DNA of 64,000 nt from Pseudoxanthomonas dokdonensis (GTDB taxonomy: Bacteria > Pseudomonadota > Gammaproteobacteria > Xanthomonadales > Xanthomonadaceae), in contig NZ_LDJL01000011.1 of NCBI RefSeq assembly GCF_001431405.1, forward strand, positions 62,001-126,000. The letters run 5' to 3'. The notes beneath the pieces were generated by a model that ran no database searches, had not been told where the DNA came from, and worked only from the letters and a program-made list of their open reading frames with translations. The position numbers and the translations under genes were made by a program. This document shows, in pieces, positions 8,865-17,721 of this stretch (within the stretch, counting starts at the first letter, position 1; every line of letters starts with the position of its first letter).

Positions 8865-10510
8865 TTCGGCTCGTCGGCGCTGCGCATCGGCACCTTTTCA
8901 TCGCTGTTGTCATTCCGGCTCTTGGTCCGTTGCTGCGCGCGCGACTCGGCCGCGCCGGTGGCGCGTGCATCGGCGGCATCGTGGTCCGGCGGCGCCGCAC
9001 GCGGATTTTCGCCTTCCGGGGTCAGCCAACCGCCAGTGAAGCCGGCCTGCTCAAGCCCTTTGCGGATGTAGGGATTCTTCTTCATCACGTCCCAGACGAA
9101 ATCATTGCGGTAGTTGGCAATCATCGCCAGGATCGGCCCTTGGTCGATACCGATGTAATCCCCGGATACCCAGCCTTCACCGGGCACGATGCGCCCGTTC
9201 TTGAGTGGGATGTCGTAGTCGAAGCTCGGATTGAATGCATCCAGGAAGCCATAGCTGGAATACAGGTATTCACCATAGCGCTTGTGCATGGCCTTGGTCG
9301 CCGGAATGACGATTTCCGGTGCGAAAGGCAACGAGGCGATTGCCGCGGTCGGGGCGATGGTGCCATCGTCGAAGTTCTCGCGGAAGCCAACCCCGCGCGC
9401 CGAGTAATGGCGGAACTGGCGCTGTTCGCCGCGGTATTCCTGCAGGGTCTGCTGCGGGCCATCACTGGCGGTCAGGCCCCAGATGTTCTCGCCGTAACCA
9501 CGCCACTGCATCGGATTTTCCTTGGCGTAGGCCTGCTGCGCATAGGTGGCGCGGCGACTGTTCTCGAAATAATCGATGCCGCGCTCGCGCATGTAGGCAT
9601 CCTGGATGCCGCGGTAATCGATCCAGACATGGCTGTACTGGTGGCCGAACTGCGGGCCGAAGGTCAGGTACTCCTGCCCCTGGTACACGCCCCAGCTTTC
9701 GCTGTAGGTCCTGGTCCAGACTTCCCAGGCGTCCGGGCTGACCGGATGGGTCGGCGAGCCCAGCGCCAGCACGTACAGCATCATCGCCTCGTTGTAGCCC
9801 ATCCAGTCATGCGGGATGAAGCCGCTTTCCGGATACCAGCCCATCGAAATAAGCGGTTTGTTCTGCTGCAACCACGGCCAGTCGACGCGCTTGTACAACA
9901 GATCCGCCAGTTTGCGGATCTCGGCTTCGTTGGCATCATCGCGGTCATAGTACGACTGCGCGAACAACACCCCCATCATCAGCAGCGCGGTATCGACGCT
10001 GGACAGTTCCACCCAACTGCCATATCGCTCACCGGTACGCATGTCGAGGAAATGATAGTAGAACCCCTTGTAGGCACCCTTGCCTTCGCGGGCGGTGCCA
10101 TTGGGCAGATCGCGGAAGAACTTCAGCGTGATCAGGGTCCGTTCGACCGCCTGCCGGCGACTGATCCAGCCGTTCTCGATGCCGATCGGATATGCGGTCA
10201 GCGCGAAGCCGACCGAGGCGATGCTGGCGAACGGCCGCGACGGATAGCGATCCGGGGTCAGCCCATTGACCTCGTTGCTGGTGTCCCAGAAAAACTGGAA
10301 CGTGCGCTTCTCGATGTCGCGGAACAACGGCGGCAACTCCGGCTTGCCGGGTGTGCCCTCCACCTCCGGTGCGACTAGTACCACCTCCGGCTTCTTCGGC
10401 GCCACCGGTGCCTTGGCGGCCGGCTCGGGTTGCGGTTTGCAGGCAGCCAGCAGCACGGCCAGGAACCCGACCATGAATGCAGGACCAAAACGATGCGGGT
10501 GCTTCTTCAA
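8861..10510 (-). CDS. GH144-like glucanase lipoprotein (glycoamylase-like domain)
   Basis: This 549-residue lipoprotein has signal MKKHPHRFGPAFMVGFLAVL with lipobox LAAC. After a Pro/Lys/Val-rich linker the catalytic domain begins at about residue 60 with LFRDIEKRTFQFFWDTSNE. It matches the glycoamylase-like (PF10091) family that includes the GH144 endo-beta-1,2-glucanases. Typical segments are GSWVELSSVDTALLMMGVLF, GWYPESGFIPHDWMGYNEAM, FGHQYSHVWIDYRGIQD and GENIWGLTASDGP; the Glu and Asp residues there are likely catalytic. A TTG start at 10510 is chosen because AGAGG (10517-10521) lies six bases upstream and gives a short lipoprotein signal; a GTG at 10546 would add 12 residues. It is expected to cut glucan at the cell surface or in the periplasm. 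Confidence 0.85.
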   Translation of the reverse strand: MKKHPHRFGPAFMVGFLAVLLAACKPQPEPAAKAPVAPKKPEVVLVAPEVEGTPGKPELPPLFRDIEKRTFQFFWDTSNEVNGLTPDRYPSRPFASIASVGFALTAYPIGIENGWISRRQAVERTLITLKFFRDLPNGTAREGKGAYKGFYYHFLDMRTGERYGSWVELSSVDTALLMMGVLFAQSYYDRDDANEAEIRKLADLLYKRVDWPWLQQNKPLISMGWYPESGFIPHDWMGYNEAMMLYVLALGSPTHPVSPDAWEVWTRTYSESWGVYQGQEYLTFGPQFGHQYSHVWIDYRGIQDAYMRERGIDYFENSRRATYAQQAYAKENPMQWRGYGENIWGLTASDGPQQTLQEYRGEQRQFRHYSARGVGFRENFDDGTIAPTAAIASLPFAPEIVIPATKAMHKRYGEYLYSSYGFLDAFNPSFDYDIPLKNGRIVPGEGWVSGDYIGIDQGPILAMIANYRNDFVWDVMKKNPYIRKGLEQAGFTGGWLTPEGENPRAAPPDHDAADARATGAAESRAQQRTKSRNDNSDEKVPMRSADEPK

Positions 10511-10605
10511 AACATACCTCTGATACACCAAGTCATACTGCTCCACCGCGCTGCATGCGCGGTTCGCAACTCGCCGCCCGGCATCAGCCGAGCGGCTACC
10601 AACTG

Positions 10606-13600
10606 CTACCAGTTCAAGCCAAACGTCAACTTGAAGGTGCGGGTCTGCCCTTCGATTTCATAGCTGGTGCGGTCACGATAGTTGTTATTGGCAACAAACT
10701 GACCAAGGGCTTCGTCATAGCCACCACGATAAGTATCGAACTGACTGTAATTGCGCCAATTGAACAGATTGAAGATGTCGCCGCGCATCCGGAAGCGCAT
10801 GTCCTCGCTGATCTGCCACTCTTTCTGCAACGCGACATCGAACTGCTTGTAGCCCAACGTCGTGTCCGGGGTGACCGGGTCGAAGTAGCAGTTGTTGGGC
10901 ACGTCGACGTTGAGGCAGTTGATGCCTTCCAGCGGCTTCGGCGTCGCCAATGTCAGTTTGCCCGACAGCGTCATGCCGTAGAAGTCAGCGATACCGGTCA
11001 TGACCAGTCGATGCTCGGGCACCTCCACCGCCTGGGTAAAGGCGACATTGTCCAGATTGGGGTAATCAAACGAGAAATTGTCGGACTTGGTCCGGTTCTC
11101 CTCGGCATCGTTATAGGTGTACGCCAGTGTCATGCCCCAGCCGGAGTCGGCGGTATACGGTTTTTCCAGCGAGACCAGCAATGAAGTTGTGCGCGTCTCG
11201 ACCGCATTGTTTCCGAGGAAGAAGCGCCCCCAGCCCGGCAGTGCCTGATCCCATGGCTGGCCACCCCAGTCCAGATCATTGTTGCGGAACTCGCCGTCCG
11301 GGTAGCGATTGCCCATCGTGAACAGGATGCCGTCCTTGCTTTCGACCCGCACCACGCTGACCGAGGACAGCCATTGCTGGCCCCACAGGCCAAACGCGTT
11401 GCGCATGCCCAGCGAGAACTGATCCGAGTACGGGGTCTTCAAGTCATTGTTGATCAAGAATACTTCGCTACCATTACTGGCATTGGCGGCCGCATAGGCG
11501 GCCAGCGTGGCCGGATCCAGAAAGCTGGGATCGAATTCCACGCAGGTCGGGCTCAAGGTGCACTGGTGTCCGGGCGTGCTGAAGTTCAGCTCGTAACGCT
11601 GGAAGGCCAGGCGATATTTTTCGTAAGACAGATAGTCGAACTGGTTGCGGTTATAGGAACGACCGGCACCGCCGAAGATCACATGGCGTTCGTCACCATT
11701 GATGTCGTAGGAGAAGCCTACGCGAGGCTGCCAGCCATCCTTGAAGGTGCTGCGGTTGTTACCATTGCTGATGTAGTCCTGGTAGTTGTAGTCAACATTG
11801 GCGTTGTTGATGTTCGGCCATGCCTGCAACGCCGCCACCAGTGCGTCTGGAGTGACATGGTTTTCGTAACTGGGGTTTTCTTCGTAGTCCCAGCGCAGGC
11901 CGAGATTAAGCGTCAGGTGCTCGTTGACGTCCCAGTCGTCCTGGATATAGACACCAAACTGCTTGGCTTTCGAAACCACATCGGTCGGATAGCCGTTGCC
12001 CGACGCGGTGTACTGGACGAAGTATGGAATATCGAAGCTCTGGGTAACGTCGTAGCGGAACTGCGGCGTGTACGGACTCTGTTCGAAGGCATTGAAATCA
12101 ATCGACTTGTATTTGACCCCCATCTTGATGGTGTGGCCTTCCCAGCCGAAGAACGTCAAATCGTCCTGGAAACCATAGCCCTTCTGCCCCTTGTTCTGGA
12201 AATCACCGCCACCGCCGGCGAGCAATACTTCTTCCATGGCGGGATTGTTTAAATTCTCTTCGCCGCGACGCGGCACGAACAGCTGGTAGCCGACATCGAG
12301 ATTGGCCGGGCGAGGACCAAACGATGAATCTTCATAGGTGACGTGCGCGTCGTTCAACCAGGTGTCGGCACTGTACTGGTAGCGCAAGTCGATGCGGGTT
12401 TCTTCGCCGGTCTTGTTGGTGCCGTTGCTGGCAATCTTGGTACCACCGATATTGGTCAGCTCTTCTTCTTCGCGCCGCTTCATGGTCAGTTCCAGAAGGT
12501 GCGCATCACCCAGTGTCCAGTCGATCTTGCCGAAGTACAGATCTTCACTGAACGGCGAGCTGACAGTGTCGCGTACCGCTGCCTGCAGATCCGGCGGCAG
12601 ATTTTCAACCGGGTACTGGCGTCCCGGAATTACCGAGCGTGGGGTGTTGTAGTCCTTGCCTTCGTAGGTGACGAAGAAATGCATGGCGTCTTCGATGATC
12701 GGGCCGCCCAAGGCGATGCCGTACTGCTCGGTCTTGGACCTCGGCTTGACGGTTTCACCCCGCTCTTCGCGCTCGGTCTTGGCGGTCCAGTCGCTGCCGG
12801 TACGGTCCCAGAAGAAATCGCCGTGGAATTCGTTGGTACCGGACTTGGTCACCGCAGTGACTGCAGCGCTGCTCAACTGGTCGTACTCGGCCTTGTAGTT
12901 GGAGGTAATGACCTTGTACTCGCCGATGCCCAACTGCGGGAAGGGATTGCCGCGGCTGGAATCCTGCCCGGTGATGCCACCCTTCAACACGTAATCCTTC
13001 TGGCCGACGCCGTCGATGAATACGTTGACCGCATTGCTGTTCTGCGAGCCACTGCGCAACGAAGTCGAGCCTTCGGTACCGGTATTGAACTGGATGCCCG
13101 GAACGATGTCGGCAAATGCCAGGAAGTTGCGCGAATTCTGCGGCAACGCATCGATCTGCTTGGGCGATACATAGGTCGCGATTTCCGAGGTCTTGGTCTC
13201 GGCCAGGATTTCGGCGGTGACCTTGACCGTATCCAGGTTGGTGGCTTCGCCGGCGGTCGCGGTTTCGGCGACGCCGCCGACCGGGACGTTCAAGGTCGCG
13301 GTCTGGCCGACCTGCAGGGTGACCACCTTGGAACTGGACTGGCCGCCAGCGCTGACGTCGATGCGATAGGTGCCTGGTGGCAGGCCGCCGACGTTATAGC
13401 TGCCGGCCGGCGCGGTGACGGTGCGCTTGAGGCCGGTATCCAGGTTGGTGGCGGTGACCGTGGCTTCCGCCGCCGGGGCCGAGTCCAGGGTGACCTGGCC
13501 GCGGACGGTGGCAGCGGTGGACTGTGCCAGCACCGCAGGCGCGGCCAGGGCCAGGCAGCTTGCCAGAGCTGCACTGAGGACTCTGCGGGTCAGTCGAACG

Positions 13601-13620
13601 GGGTGGTTGCTATGGCTCAT
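10606..13620 (-). CDS. TonB-dependent receptor, Oar-like, with carboxypeptidase-regulatory-like N-terminal domain
   Basis: This 1004-residue outer-membrane receptor has a signal peptide ending AAPAVLAQ. A beta-sandwich carboxypeptidase-regulatory-like domain follows at about residues 35-115 (VRGQVTLDSAPAAEATVTAT, LPPGTYRIDV). The plug contains DTVKVTAEIL and DALPQNSRNFLAFADIVPGI, with SAAVTAVTKSGTNEFHGDFF, and the rest is a large barrel ending TFKLTFGLNW. Receptors of this class bring large ligands, often glycans, through the outer membrane using TonB energy. The gene lies between the LacI repressor and the glucanase and has its own operator at 13661-13674, so it is probably induced by the glucan it imports. 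Confidence 0.93.
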   Translation of the reverse strand: MSHSNHPVRLTRRVLSAALASCLALAAPAVLAQSTAATVRGQVTLDSAPAAEATVTATNLDTGLKRTVTAPAGSYNVGGLPPGTYRIDVSAGGQSSSKVVTLQVGQTATLNVPVGGVAETATAGEATNLDTVKVTAEILAETKTSEIATYVSPKQIDALPQNSRNFLAFADIVPGIQFNTGTEGSTSLRSGSQNSNAVNVFIDGVGQKDYVLKGGITGQDSSRGNPFPQLGIGEYKVITSNYKAEYDQLSSAAVTAVTKSGTNEFHGDFFWDRTGSDWTAKTEREERGETVKPRSKTEQYGIALGGPIIEDAMHFFVTYEGKDYNTPRSVIPGRQYPVENLPPDLQAAVRDTVSSPFSEDLYFGKIDWTLGDAHLLELTMKRREEEELTNIGGTKIASNGTNKTGEETRIDLRYQYSADTWLNDAHVTYEDSSFGPRPANLDVGYQLFVPRRGEENLNNPAMEEVLLAGGGGDFQNKGQKGYGFQDDLTFFGWEGHTIKMGVKYKSIDFNAFEQSPYTPQFRYDVTQSFDIPYFVQYTASGNGYPTDVVSKAKQFGVYIQDDWDVNEHLTLNLGLRWDYEENPSYENHVTPDALVAALQAWPNINNANVDYNYQDYISNGNNRSTFKDGWQPRVGFSYDINGDERHVIFGGAGRSYNRNQFDYLSYEKYRLAFQRYELNFSTPGHQCTLSPTCVEFDPSFLDPATLAAYAAANASNGSEVFLINNDLKTPYSDQFSLGMRNAFGLWGQQWLSSVSVVRVESKDGILFTMGNRYPDGEFRNNDLDWGGQPWDQALPGWGRFFLGNNAVETRTTSLLVSLEKPYTADSGWGMTLAYTYNDAEENRTKSDNFSFDYPNLDNVAFTQAVEVPEHRLVMTGIADFYGMTLSGKLTLATPKPLEGINCLNVDVPNNCYFDPVTPDTTLGYKQFDVALQKEWQISEDMRFRMRGDIFNLFNWRNYSQFDTYRGGYDEALGQFVANNNYRDRTSYEIEGQTRTFKLTFGLNW

Positions 13621-13660
13621 CTACGATCCCTCCCAGGGGGTGAGGCAAATCAATGAAGGC

Positions 13661-13674
13661 TGAAATCGGTTACA
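13661..13674. promoter_or_regulatory. Predicted LacI-family operator upstream of the TonB receptor
   Basis: The 14-mer TGAAATCGGTTACA lies 41 bases upstream of the receptor start and 19 bases after the repressor stop. It matches the site upstream of the repressor gene (TGTAAACGGTTACA) at 12 of 14 positions and keeps the central CG expected for LacI-family binding. It is inferred to let the neighbouring LacI protein repress the receptor-glucanase-importer operon. Confidence 0.65.
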
Positions 13675-13692
13675 GGGGACGGCAAAAAAAAG

Positions 13693-14733
13693 CTACCCGG
13701 CTCCGGCCGGATAAGCAGGCGGTGGTGAATGCGACTGGCTGGAACCGCGCACCACCAGGGTCGGTGACAGCATCTGGCTGCGCTGGCCAGTCGTGTCGTT
13801 GTCATCGATCTGGTCCAGCAGGCGCGTCATCGCACGTTCTCCCAACCCGGCGATGCTGACCTGCATGGTGGTCAAGGGCGGGTGAACGAAGCGCGCCAGC
13901 GGGATGTCGTCGAAGCCGGCCAACGCAACCCGTGCGGGTACCTGCAGCCCCGACTCGCCCAGCGCGAACAGGCAGCCAAGCGCCATCATGTCGTTGGCCG
14001 CGAACACCGCATCGGGCAATGCCTCCGCGTCGGCGATTGCCTTGCCGGCCCGGTAGCCGGAAGCCTCGCTGAAATCCCCGGCCAACTCCCATGCGTCGGT
14101 GTCGTCACGTTCCTGCATCGCTTGACGAAAGCCACGTTGACGCTCGTGGGCGTCAAAATTGTCTTCCGGACCGGCGATGAAGGCTATCCGGCGATGGCCG
14201 CTCTGCAGCAGGTGCCGGACCATCTCCACCGCGCCACCAAAATTGTCGATGCTCAGGGACGGATAGTCCTGATTGTCCTGGCGGGTGTTGATCAGCACCG
14301 CCGGCAACAGGGGCGGCAGGTTGTCTTGCAGGAAGCCGCCGCTTTCGTGGTAAGGCGACAGCAGTAACAGGCCATCGACACGCCCGCGCATGGCTTTCAG
14401 CGCTTCCCCCTGCTCGGCGGTGTTGCCGTGGTAGCTCGACAACAGCAGGTGCTGGCCGCGTGCGCGGGCGACGGTGTCGATGCCCCGGATCAGTTCGGAA
14501 AAGAATTCGCCGTGCAGGTCGGGCAGGACCACGCCAATGGTCTGGGTGCGGCGGCTGCTCAGACTGCGGGCGGCGGCGTGCGGCTGGTAGCGCAGGCGGC
14601 TGGCGGTGGCGATGACGTGCTGACGCACGGCCTCGGCCACGTTCTCATGGCCATTGAGCGCGCGCGAGACCGTCGCCACGGATACATCCGCTTCCCGGGC
14701 TACGTCCTTGATGGTGATTGCGCTGCGGGCCAC
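13693..14733 (-). CDS. LacI-family transcriptional repressor of the glucan locus
   Basis: This 346-residue regulator starts with a LacI helix-turn-helix, ITIKDVAREADVSVATVSRA, followed by the hinge helix region PHAAARSLSSRRTQTIGVVL. The rest is a periplasmic-binding-protein-like effector domain (NFGGAVEMVRHLLQSGHRRI, VFAANDMMALGCLFALGESG, LAGFDDIPLARFVHPPLTTM). It is first in the leftward locus, 72 bases before the TonB receptor. Two near-identical operator-like sites, one before its own start and one before the receptor, suggest autoregulation and control of the locus. The effector is probably a glucan breakdown product. Confidence 0.93.
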   Translation of the reverse strand: MARSAITIKDVAREADVSVATVSRALNGHENVAEAVRQHVIATASRLRYQPHAAARSLSSRRTQTIGVVLPDLHGEFFSELIRGIDTVARARGQHLLLSSYHGNTAEQGEALKAMRGRVDGLLLLSPYHESGGFLQDNLPPLLPAVLINTRQDNQDYPSLSIDNFGGAVEMVRHLLQSGHRRIAFIAGPEDNFDAHERQRGFRQAMQERDDTDAWELAGDFSEASGYRAGKAIADAEALPDAVFAANDMMALGCLFALGESGLQVPARVALAGFDDIPLARFVHPPLTTMQVSIAGLGERAMTRLLDQIDDNDTTGQRSQMLSPTLVVRGSSQSHSPPPAYPAGAG

Positions 14734-14773
14734 CCGCCGACCTCCAGGTCACGAACCAAGCGTTCGGATCGAC

Positions 14774-14787
14774 TGTAAACGGTTACA
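14774..14787. promoter_or_regulatory. Predicted LacI-family operator upstream of the repressor gene
   Basis: TGTAAACGGTTACA is an almost perfect inverted repeat (TGTAA..CG..TTACA) 41 bases upstream of the repressor start. The flanking DNA up to the bolA stop (14788-14901) is much AT-richer than its surroundings and is the likely promoter region of the repressor gene. The spacing to the start codon is the same as that of the second site in front of the TonB receptor. Confidence 0.7.
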
Positions 14788-14901
14788 TGGCGTTAAGTAA
14801 ACCTTTTGGAAAAGTGACTTTTTGTGCTTTCAATTCAATTACTTACTTGACTTATTTGTGACCGTTTCCTGCTGCAGCGCAACAGCCGCGGCCAGCTCCG
14901 T

Positions 14902-15192
14902 TCACTGCGCCGCCGATTCACCCGGCGCGTGGGCCTTGATGATCAGGGCATGGATGTCGGTCTGCATCATCGGCCCCAGCGCGGCATACACCGCGCGTTG
15001 CCGGGCCAGCAGCGGTTTGCCAGCGAAAGCATCACTGACCAGTTCAACCGTGTAATGCCCTCGCCCATCGCGCGCGCCGGCGTGGCCGACGTGCAGATGG
15101 CTGTCATCCACCACCTCCAGCCGCTGCGGCGCGAAGGCCTGCTGCAGGCACTGACGAATGCGTTCGATGCGTCCAGCGGCGGCCTCGCTCAT
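14902..15192 (-). CDS. BolA family protein
   Basis: This 96-residue BolA-like protein shows the class II KH-like fold pattern: [21 protein letters not shown], then [20 protein letters not shown] and a helix [20 protein letters not shown], ending with [12 protein letters not shown]. The conserved C-terminal His of BolA proteins is present (DIHAL). Family members work with monothiol glutaredoxins in Fe-S or iron handling, and some bind DNA. Its start overlaps the yciI stop by four bases, so the two genes are coupled. Confidence 0.92.
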   Translation of the reverse strand: MSEAAAGRIERIRQCLQQAFAPQRLEVVDDSHLHVGHAGARDGRGHYTVELVSDAFAGKPLLARQRAVYAALGPMMQTDIHALIIKAHAPGESAAQ

Positions 15193-15488
15193 GGCAGCAC
15201 CTTGCGGAATGGCCGCACCTGGACCCGTTCATAGGTGCCGTTCTGCATATAGGGATCGGCATCGGCCCAGGCCTGCGCGGCCTGCAACGACTCGAATTCG
15301 GCAATCACGATGCTGCCGCTGAAGCCGGCCGGGCCCGGGTCATCGGCATCGATGGCCGGGCAAGGCCCCGCCAGCAACAGCCGGCCCTGCTCGCGCAGCG
15401 CTTCCAGCCTGGCCAGATGCGCGCCGCGTACCTGCAGCCGCCTGGCCAGTACATCGGCGCCGTCATATCCCTCAATCGCGTACCACAT
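15189..15488 (-). CDS. YciI family protein
   Basis: This 99-residue protein has the compact YciI alpha/beta (ferredoxin-like) fold: [60 protein letters not shown] and the [17 protein letters not shown] ending. The conserved His (RGAHL) and Asp (ADPY) form the putative active site. The cellular role is not established. It precedes and overlaps bolA (ATGA), a pairing often seen in gammaproteobacteria. Confidence 0.93.
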   Translation of the reverse strand: MWYAIEGYDGADVLARRLQVRGAHLARLEALREQGRLLLAGPCPAIDADDPGPAGFSGSIVIAEFESLQAAQAWADADPYMQNGTYERVQVRPFRKVLP

Positions 15489-15768
15489 GCCGCACTCTCC
15501 AGAACCGGGAAGCTGAATTGTACGGCGGCGCCCGCCGCGGCAGGCTGGACAGCGGCTGATGCAGCGCTTAACCTACGAATCCTGCGGGGCCGGTAGCAAT
15601 GGCCCGTCCGAACAGGCACCAGCTGGACCAAGCGGTCGCCAACGTTCCGATGCCCGGTTGATTGCGCCATCCGCCCCCGCCCGACGACCTTCTGCTGTCC
15701 GCCACCGCATCCGCGGCTGGCGTTGCTTGTTGATGAAACCAGCGCGTCACGCCCCGGACGCCTGACCG
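15489..15768. other. Non-coding gap between divergent yciI and scpA
   Basis: This stretch between two divergent gene groups must carry both promoters. I see no convincing reading frame, terminator hairpin or repeat in it. The frames that are open on either strand have Arg/Pro/Ser-rich low-complexity translations and look like GC-rich noise. Confidence 0.5.
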
Positions 15769-15849
15769 ATGCATGACCACCAGATCACGCCGCCCCCGCC
15801 GCGTGCCGCTTGCCAACCAGGCTATGACCCGTATTACGGCTGTTGTTGA
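15769..15849 (+). CDS. Possible 26-codon leader peptide abutting scpA
   Basis: An ATG at 15769 opens a 26-codon frame whose TGA (15847-15849) touches the scpA ATG at 15850 with no gap. The peptide begins MHDHQI, contains four consecutive prolines and ends GYDPYYGCC. Poly-proline stretches slow ribosomes unless EF-P helps, so such a peptide could affect scpA initiation by coupling, particularly as no Shine-Dalgarno is evident just before scpA. There is no strong ribosome-binding site for the small frame either, and it may be chance. Confidence 0.3.
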   Translation: MHDHQITPPPPRAACQPGYDPYYGCC

Positions 15850-16758
15850 ATGATCTCCGACGTCGCCCAAGAGGCGAATCCTGCCATCCCGACGCAAAAT
15901 CCACAGCAGCAGGAAATGCCGCTGGCGGTGGTGCATGGGCAGGCAGTGCTGCAGATTCCGCAGGACCTGTATATCCCGCCGGATGCGCTGGAAGTCATCC
16001 TCGACGCATTCGAAGGACCGCTGGACCTGTTGCTGTACCTGATCCGGCGCCAGAACCTGGACATCCTCGACATCCCGGTAGCGGAAATCACCCGCCAGTA
16101 CGTCGATTACATCAATGTGATGCAGGAACTGCGGTTCGAACTGGCCGCCGAATACCTGGTGATGGCCGCGATCCTGGCCGAGATCAAGTCGCGGATGCTG
16201 TTGCCGCGACCGGCACTGGAAGAAGGCGAGGAAGGCGATCCGCGTGCCGAGCTGGTGCGCCGCCTGCAGGAATACGAACGCTTCAAGCAGGCCGCCGAGG
16301 ATCTGGACAGCCTGCCACGGCAGGACCGCGATACCACTCCGGTGCAGGCCTTCGTACCGGACCGGGCGGCGATCAAGTCACCGCCACCGGTGGAGTTGAA
16401 GGAAATGCTGCTGGCGCTGCACGACGTGCTCAAGCGCGCCGAGTTGTTCAGCGGCCACGCGATCAAGCGCGAGGCGCTGAGTGTCCGCCAGCGCATGGGC
16501 GATGTGCTGGGCCGGCTGCAGGATGGCAAGTTCCATCGCTTCGAAACCATGTTCAGCGCCGAGGAAGGCAAGCTCGGCGTACTGGTGACCTTCCTGGCGA
16601 TGCTGGAACTGGCCAAGGAACAATTGCTGGACATTGTCCAGGAAGCACCGCTGGCGCCGATTTACGTCAAGTCGCTGGCCTTGAACAACACCAACGAGCC
16701 GCTGGCGTTCTCCAGCGAGTTCGATGATGGCGACGTCGCCGCCAACGACGAAGCCTGA
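15850..16758 (+). CDS. scpA: Segregation and condensation protein A
   Basis: ScpA is the kleisin subunit that bridges SMC head domains with ScpB during chromosome condensation. The 302-residue protein has a family-atypical N-terminal extension of about 45 residues, then the classic start of the conserved part, LDAFEGPLDLLLYLIRRQNL. This is followed by DIPVAEITRQYVDYINVMQE, YLVMAAILAEIKSRMLLPRP and a C-terminal winged-helix region FLAMLELAKEQLLDIVQ. ATG 15850 has no obvious Shine-Dalgarno; ATG 15916 is an alternative start. It is followed by scpB and rluB in the usual order. Confidence 0.93.
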   Translation: MISDVAQEANPAIPTQNPQQQEMPLAVVHGQAVLQIPQDLYIPPDALEVILDAFEGPLDLLLYLIRRQNLDILDIPVAEITRQYVDYINVMQELRFELAAEYLVMAAILAEIKSRMLLPRPALEEGEEGDPRAELVRRLQEYERFKQAAEDLDSLPRQDRDTTPVQAFVPDRAAIKSPPPVELKEMLLALHDVLKRAELFSGHAIKREALSVRQRMGDVLGRLQDGKFHRFETMFSAEEGKLGVLVTFLAMLELAKEQLLDIVQEAPLAPIYVKSLALNNTNEPLAFSSEFDDGDVAANDEA

Positions 16759-16803
16759 GCCTGTCGATTGAGTTTTCCCATTCCGTTGAGCACCCCCTGA
16801 CGC

Positions 16804-17721
16804 ATGGATCAAACGCTGATTAACCGCATCGTGGAAGCTGCCCTGCTGGCGGCGACCCAACCGCTGACGCTGGCGCAGTTGCATGGGCTGTTCCCCGAGG
16901 ACGAGCCGGCACCGCCGGGCAGCGTCGAACAAGCGCTGGAATCGTTGCGCGAGGCCTGTGCCGAACGCGGCGTGGAGCTGGTCGAGATCGCCTCCGGCTA
17001 CCGTTACCAGGTCAAGGCCGACGTGCATGCCTGGGTCGCGCGGCTGTGGACCGAGCGCAAGACCCGCTACACCCGCGCCACCCTGGAGACGCTGGCGCTG
17101 ATCGCCTACCGGCAGCCAATCACCCGCGGCGAAATCGAGCAGGTGCGCGGGGTGGCGGTCAGCAGCAACATCATCCAGGCACTGGAAGAGCGCGAATGGA
17201 TTCGCGTGGTTGGTCACCGCGACGTGCCCGGCAGGCCGGCGCTGTTCGGCACCACCAAGGTGTTCCTGGACTACTTCGGCCTCAAGCGACTGGACGAATT
17301 GCCGCCGCTGTCGGAATTGAAGGACATCGGCGAGCTGGAACCCCAGCTGCCACTGGAAAGCGCACCGGAAACGATTGCCGCCGGGGCCGCCATGGCCACT
17401 GATGCCGACTCGGATGCGGATCCGGGTGCCCAGAGTGGCACGGAGGCTGGAAGCGGCAACGACGATGGCGTCGGCGACGACGACGACAACGACCCGCCTG
17501 CCATGGACCCGGCGGCGAACGATGACGCGTCGACGGATTCGACCGCCACGGATGACAGCGACATGGCCGGCTTGGATGCGCCGGACGATCACCTGCAGAC
17601 CACTGCAACAAGCGGAACCGACGACGGTTCCGATACTTCCCTTCCTTCCCAAGATGACGACGCCAGCGACTCACACCCGGATTTCCCGGCTGACACGGCA
17701 CCGTCGGAGCAGAAACAATGA
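16804..17721 (+). CDS. scpB: Segregation and condensation protein B with long acidic tail
   Basis: This is the ScpB partner of ScpA in the SMC complex, with two winged-helix domains in residues 1-190. Recognisable parts are IVEAALLAATQPLTLAQLHG, TRATLETLALIAYRQPITRG, EIEQVRGVAVSSNIIQALEE and GRPALFGTTKVFLDYFGLK. The C-terminal 110 residues are an Asp/Ser/Thr-rich, repeat-like tail with no hydrophobic core. Its length of 305 residues exceeds the typical size of about 200 because of this tail. The stop overlaps the rluB start (ATGA). Confidence 0.94.
   Translation: MDQTLINRIVEAALLAATQPLTLAQLHGLFPEDEPAPPGSVEQALESLREACAERGVELVEIASGYRYQVKADVHAWVARLWTERKTRYTRATLETLALIAYRQPITRGEIEQVRGVAVSSNIIQALEEREWIRVVGHRDVPGRPALFGTTKVFLDYFGLKRLDELPPLSELKDIGELEPQLPLESAPETIAAGAAMATDADSDADPGAQSGTEAGSGNDDGVGDDDDNDPPAMDPAANDDASTDSTATDDSDMAGLDAPDDHLQTTATSGTDDGSDTSLPSQDDDASDSHPDFPADTAPSEQKQ

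Noticed and set aside
15568-15936. A minus-strand open frame of 122 codons between yciI and scpA
   Set aside because: The translation is Arg/Gly/Ser-rich low complexity and it overlaps the scpA start; no ribosome-binding site or motif is seen.
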